DNA from: Elephas maximus indicus
Lineage: Eukaryota > Chordata > Mammalia > Proboscidea > Elephantidae
NCBI RefSeq assembly: GCF_024166365.1
Contig: NC_064822.1
Coordinates: 108,124,823-108,188,822 of the forward strand
DNA length: 64,000 bases
Direction: 5' to 3'
This document shows, piece after piece, positions 59,476 to 64,000 of the stretch (position 1 is the first letter of the stretch; each line of letters begins with the position of its first letter). Both the position numbers and the translations under genes were made by a program. The notes beneath the pieces were generated by a model, which was not told the origin of the DNA, searched no databases, and saw only the letters and a program-made list of their open reading frames with translations.

Positions 59476-61676
59476 GCATTGGGGCACTTGATCTCACTCA
59501 AGTTAGTTCTTCATTTTGTACTGACTTGTACAAGGTTCTCATTGAGACTTTGGGACCTTATAAGCCTTGATAAGTTTCACTATAGCTTGCAGTAGTCTCT
59601 GTTTCATGTCTGACTTTACCAAGAAAACTCAAGCCCAAATAAGATGAACATGAATATCTCTAATACCGAAATGTGACTAAAGGAAGTTGTAAACTAAGAA
59701 AGAACCTAGAAAACGGGCATAGAAGTACAAGAATACACCACTGTTCTTTCATCAGTGTCCCAGGGAGAACGTATCTGGTGGCACCTGAGCTTCATTCCCC
59801 AGTGGAGGAGGAAGATAATCTCCCTCAAGGCCACCCACCAATTAGAACTCCCATTGTTCTAACTGCACAAGCACAAGCCATCTTTTGTGACTAATTCACT
59901 TTCCCAGGTATCTTGATAACAGGACAGGAAAGCTCTGGTGTTTCAGGCGCTGAAAATTGTAGGTTCTTCTGTAAGCTAATACATGAACATCCTTGTTTAC
60001 ACATCCATTTCTTGTGTGTTTGGGTCTCATAAGTTGGTCCTCAGGATGTAAGCAGAGTCAAGTAGTGTGCGTTAACAAAATCAATTTCATGTCCCTACAG
60101 AGATGTCACTTGTCTACAGTGACCACATTGTAGTACTGTCCTCCTTTCAGGCTCTGAGAAAGCAGCTGCCTCATTCCGCTCCTTTGTCTCTCCCTTTTAA
60201 TTTAATTTAACAACTTTTGTGTAAAACACAGGTCACAAAGCATTTTCACATTATAGTTTATATCCTCTTGATGTCTGGAGGCAAATACTCTCATCCCCAT
60301 TTTACCTACAAGGCAGTTGAGGCTCAGGGTGGTAAAGTGACTTATCCAAGGATCCACACATCCAGTAAGCTATGGATTATTTCCTTTACTTGTCCTTTAG
60401 ATATCAGAGTGATTTAAACCCAGATTATCTGAATCAAAATCCCTTCTTTTCTTTACTCTACCATAATACTTCCCAAACTCTCACATCAGTTCAGGCAAGC
60501 AACAGCGCTGGTGAAGGAATGGTTGGGGAGGAAAGTTAGAACTCGCCCAAGTTGTGTTTATGTAATATTCTCACTGATCTATATGCTGTTTATTCCCTCT
60601 CAGCCCTGGTTGATGATGGAACCAAAAAAGGCTTTTTCAAAATTGGAAACTAAGAAAATTAATCCTCAGAGAAGTTGACTGACTTTTTTGTGGTTGTAGA
60701 AACATTGGGAAGTTGATGTTCACTTGTTCCTAAGAGCAAGCATCTGCTGAGCTATTTGGAAACCAAGAAGCAATATTACAATAGCCAGATCATCATCATT
60801 ATCATCATTTCTATTATTATTAAAATTGGCACTTAGTGAGTGGTTTTATGTGCAAGCCATGTTCATGCACCATCTTATTCAATCCTGACTCTGGCTTCCA
60901 AGGTGAAACCAAGTCTTTCCTCCTTCCTTGTTCCTTTACTTTCTCCATACCCAGGAAAATTCCCATAAGGGAGGCATTATATTCCCACTTTAGAGATAAT
61001 AAAACTGAAGTACAAGAAAATTTATAACTTAAACATTATCACAGAACTAGTAAATGTTGGTGGTAAGATTCATACCTAAGCATTCTGAGCTCAAATGTTC
61101 ATGCTCCTGACCTCTATCCTATCTTGTCATACTAGTTCACAGTCCATGCTATGTGTCAACAGGGAACTTTTAGATTAAGCAAAGCTTTGAGTGGTGGCCT
61201 GAAAGAGAGAAGAAATGGTATGTCCAAATCCCCATTACCATTCTCAGTTCTTGAACTCCTCAAGCCAAAGTCTGTATTCTGGCTACAATAGATTCTGACC
61301 CTACTTTACCCACACCCCTCTCATCATTAGCTGTTCCACATATGCAATTACTTTTCCAAGTAATGCTTCCCCCTCTTCTCAATGCCACACCCCTCCTTCC
61401 CAACCTGCTTGCTCACTGCCCTTTTCAAGAAAGTCTTCTCAGATGAAACCTTCCACACCCATCTCTCCATTTCTCCACGGCATCTCCACCTCTGTGAAAG
61501 AGCTTGCTCTCTGTCATCCCACCCTGTTTCACTGTTGCCTGATCAGCCTCTCCAATTGTTCATGTTCACGTGTCTCAACCCCCCATATGTCATGTGACTC
61601 TAGCATCTTCTTTCACTCCCACAAAGCACCCATCCAGGGTAAACAGTGCCATGAACAAAGGAGATTGCAACTCACA
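59476..61676. other. 3' flank of KRT1 with MIR remnants
   Basis: MIR-like pieces lie at about 60195-60400 and 60825-61110 ('aggcagttgaggctcagggt' near 60311). No other gene is supported. Confidence 0.5.
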
Positions 61677-61693
61677 GAGAATTTCAAATGCAG

Positions 61694-61699
61694 TTTATT
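61694..61699 (-). promoter_or_regulatory. KRT1: KRT1 poly(A) signal AATAAA
   Basis: AATAAA in the KRT1 direction, about 470 bases past the stop. The surrounding 'caaatgcagtttattg' closely matches the KRT2 poly(A) context ('caaatgaagtttattg'). Confidence 0.85.
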
Positions 61700-62167
61700 G
61701 AAGCAACAGAAGAAAAAGGGAGTTTAAACCTCTCCACAAAAGATACACAATTGGCTGACACCTTATGTACAAAATCAAAGCAGCACAGAGGTTGTTGCAA
61801 GAGAGAAGATACAAAGGAACTTTCCAGAGCATGTGCTCCGTATGTGTGGCAAAGAAGCCATGGGTCCAACTGGCCCTCCTCTGGCTGGCTTAAGGAGGTG
61901 CTTCAAAATATAATGTGTGCAGTGGTCATTGCTGGACTATTTCTCAAGCAAAGCACAAGACATGGTCAAAGTCAGGGGACTGACATTGCCACTGGTCTGA
62001 AAACTTTGGGAAGCAGGGGAGAAAAGAAAGAGCTAGGGAAATAGGATAAACCAGTATAACTAACTGTAGTTCTTTTCTTCTAGAAGGCTGGGGCAATTGA
62101 CCTTGGTCTTCTCAAGCATGTTTGGTAGTGATAGAGAGGGAGAACTAACAAGGTAGAGAGCATCTCT

Positions 62168-64000
<1,833 letters not shown>

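Noticed and set aside
20830-61670. Search for a keratin pseudogene between KRT2 and KRT1
   Set aside because: No helix-initiation (LNNKFASFIDK-type) or helix-termination ([13 protein letters not shown]-type) block was seen on either strand outside the two genes.

Overview
The window is mammalian nuclear DNA from a type II keratin cluster. The interspersed repeats point to an afrotherian, most likely an elephant. There are at least 16 copies of a tRNA-derived SINE of the AfroSINE type, two 5'-truncated RTE (BovB-like) elements, and a young L1 lineage whose 3' ends finish in 'aaagcacaataaa' plus oligo-A. No prokaryotic features are present. The only host genes I can support are two keratins, both on the minus strand: a complete KRT2 (coding span 13268-20719) and the 3' part of KRT1 (62168 to the right edge).

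Layout. 1-12838 lies downstream of KRT2 and is made of repeats: an old L1 (2576-4895) that received a mitochondrial insertion (NUMT, 2670-3135) and a MaLR LTR (3779-4227); a second old L1 on the minus strand (5206-8890) that received another MaLR LTR and an RTE; then SINE, MIR and MER5-type remnants. KRT2 follows: nine exons, poly(A) signal at 12855-12860, TATA box at 20811-20817. All exon lengths and phases match the type II keratin plan and give 588 residues. The roughly 41 kb between KRT2 and KRT1 is mostly retroelements: an L1 3' end (23554-24247), a nearly full-length dead L1 with a second truncated L1 in its tail (26678-35861), an older L1 3' end (39649-40126), four SINEs in a row (41891-42869), a decayed ERV-L provirus with both LTRs and a dUTPase remnant (44845-50360), a minus-strand L1 (53332-56800) and an RTE (58840-59464). 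KRT1 exons 9, 8, 7 and part of 6 close the window.

Function. KRT2 and KRT1 encode type II intermediate-filament proteins of suprabasal epidermis, which pair with type I partners (K10 in particular). The points most worth a second look are these. (1) The KRT1 exon 8 donor lacks two bases, so the only strong GT donor would shift the tail out of frame. (2) KRT2 intron 5 starts with GC. (3) KRT2 is unusually rich in cysteine, including one inside the helix-initiation motif. (4) The NUMT carries the cyt b end, tRNA-Thr, tRNA-Pro and control region in mitochondrial order.
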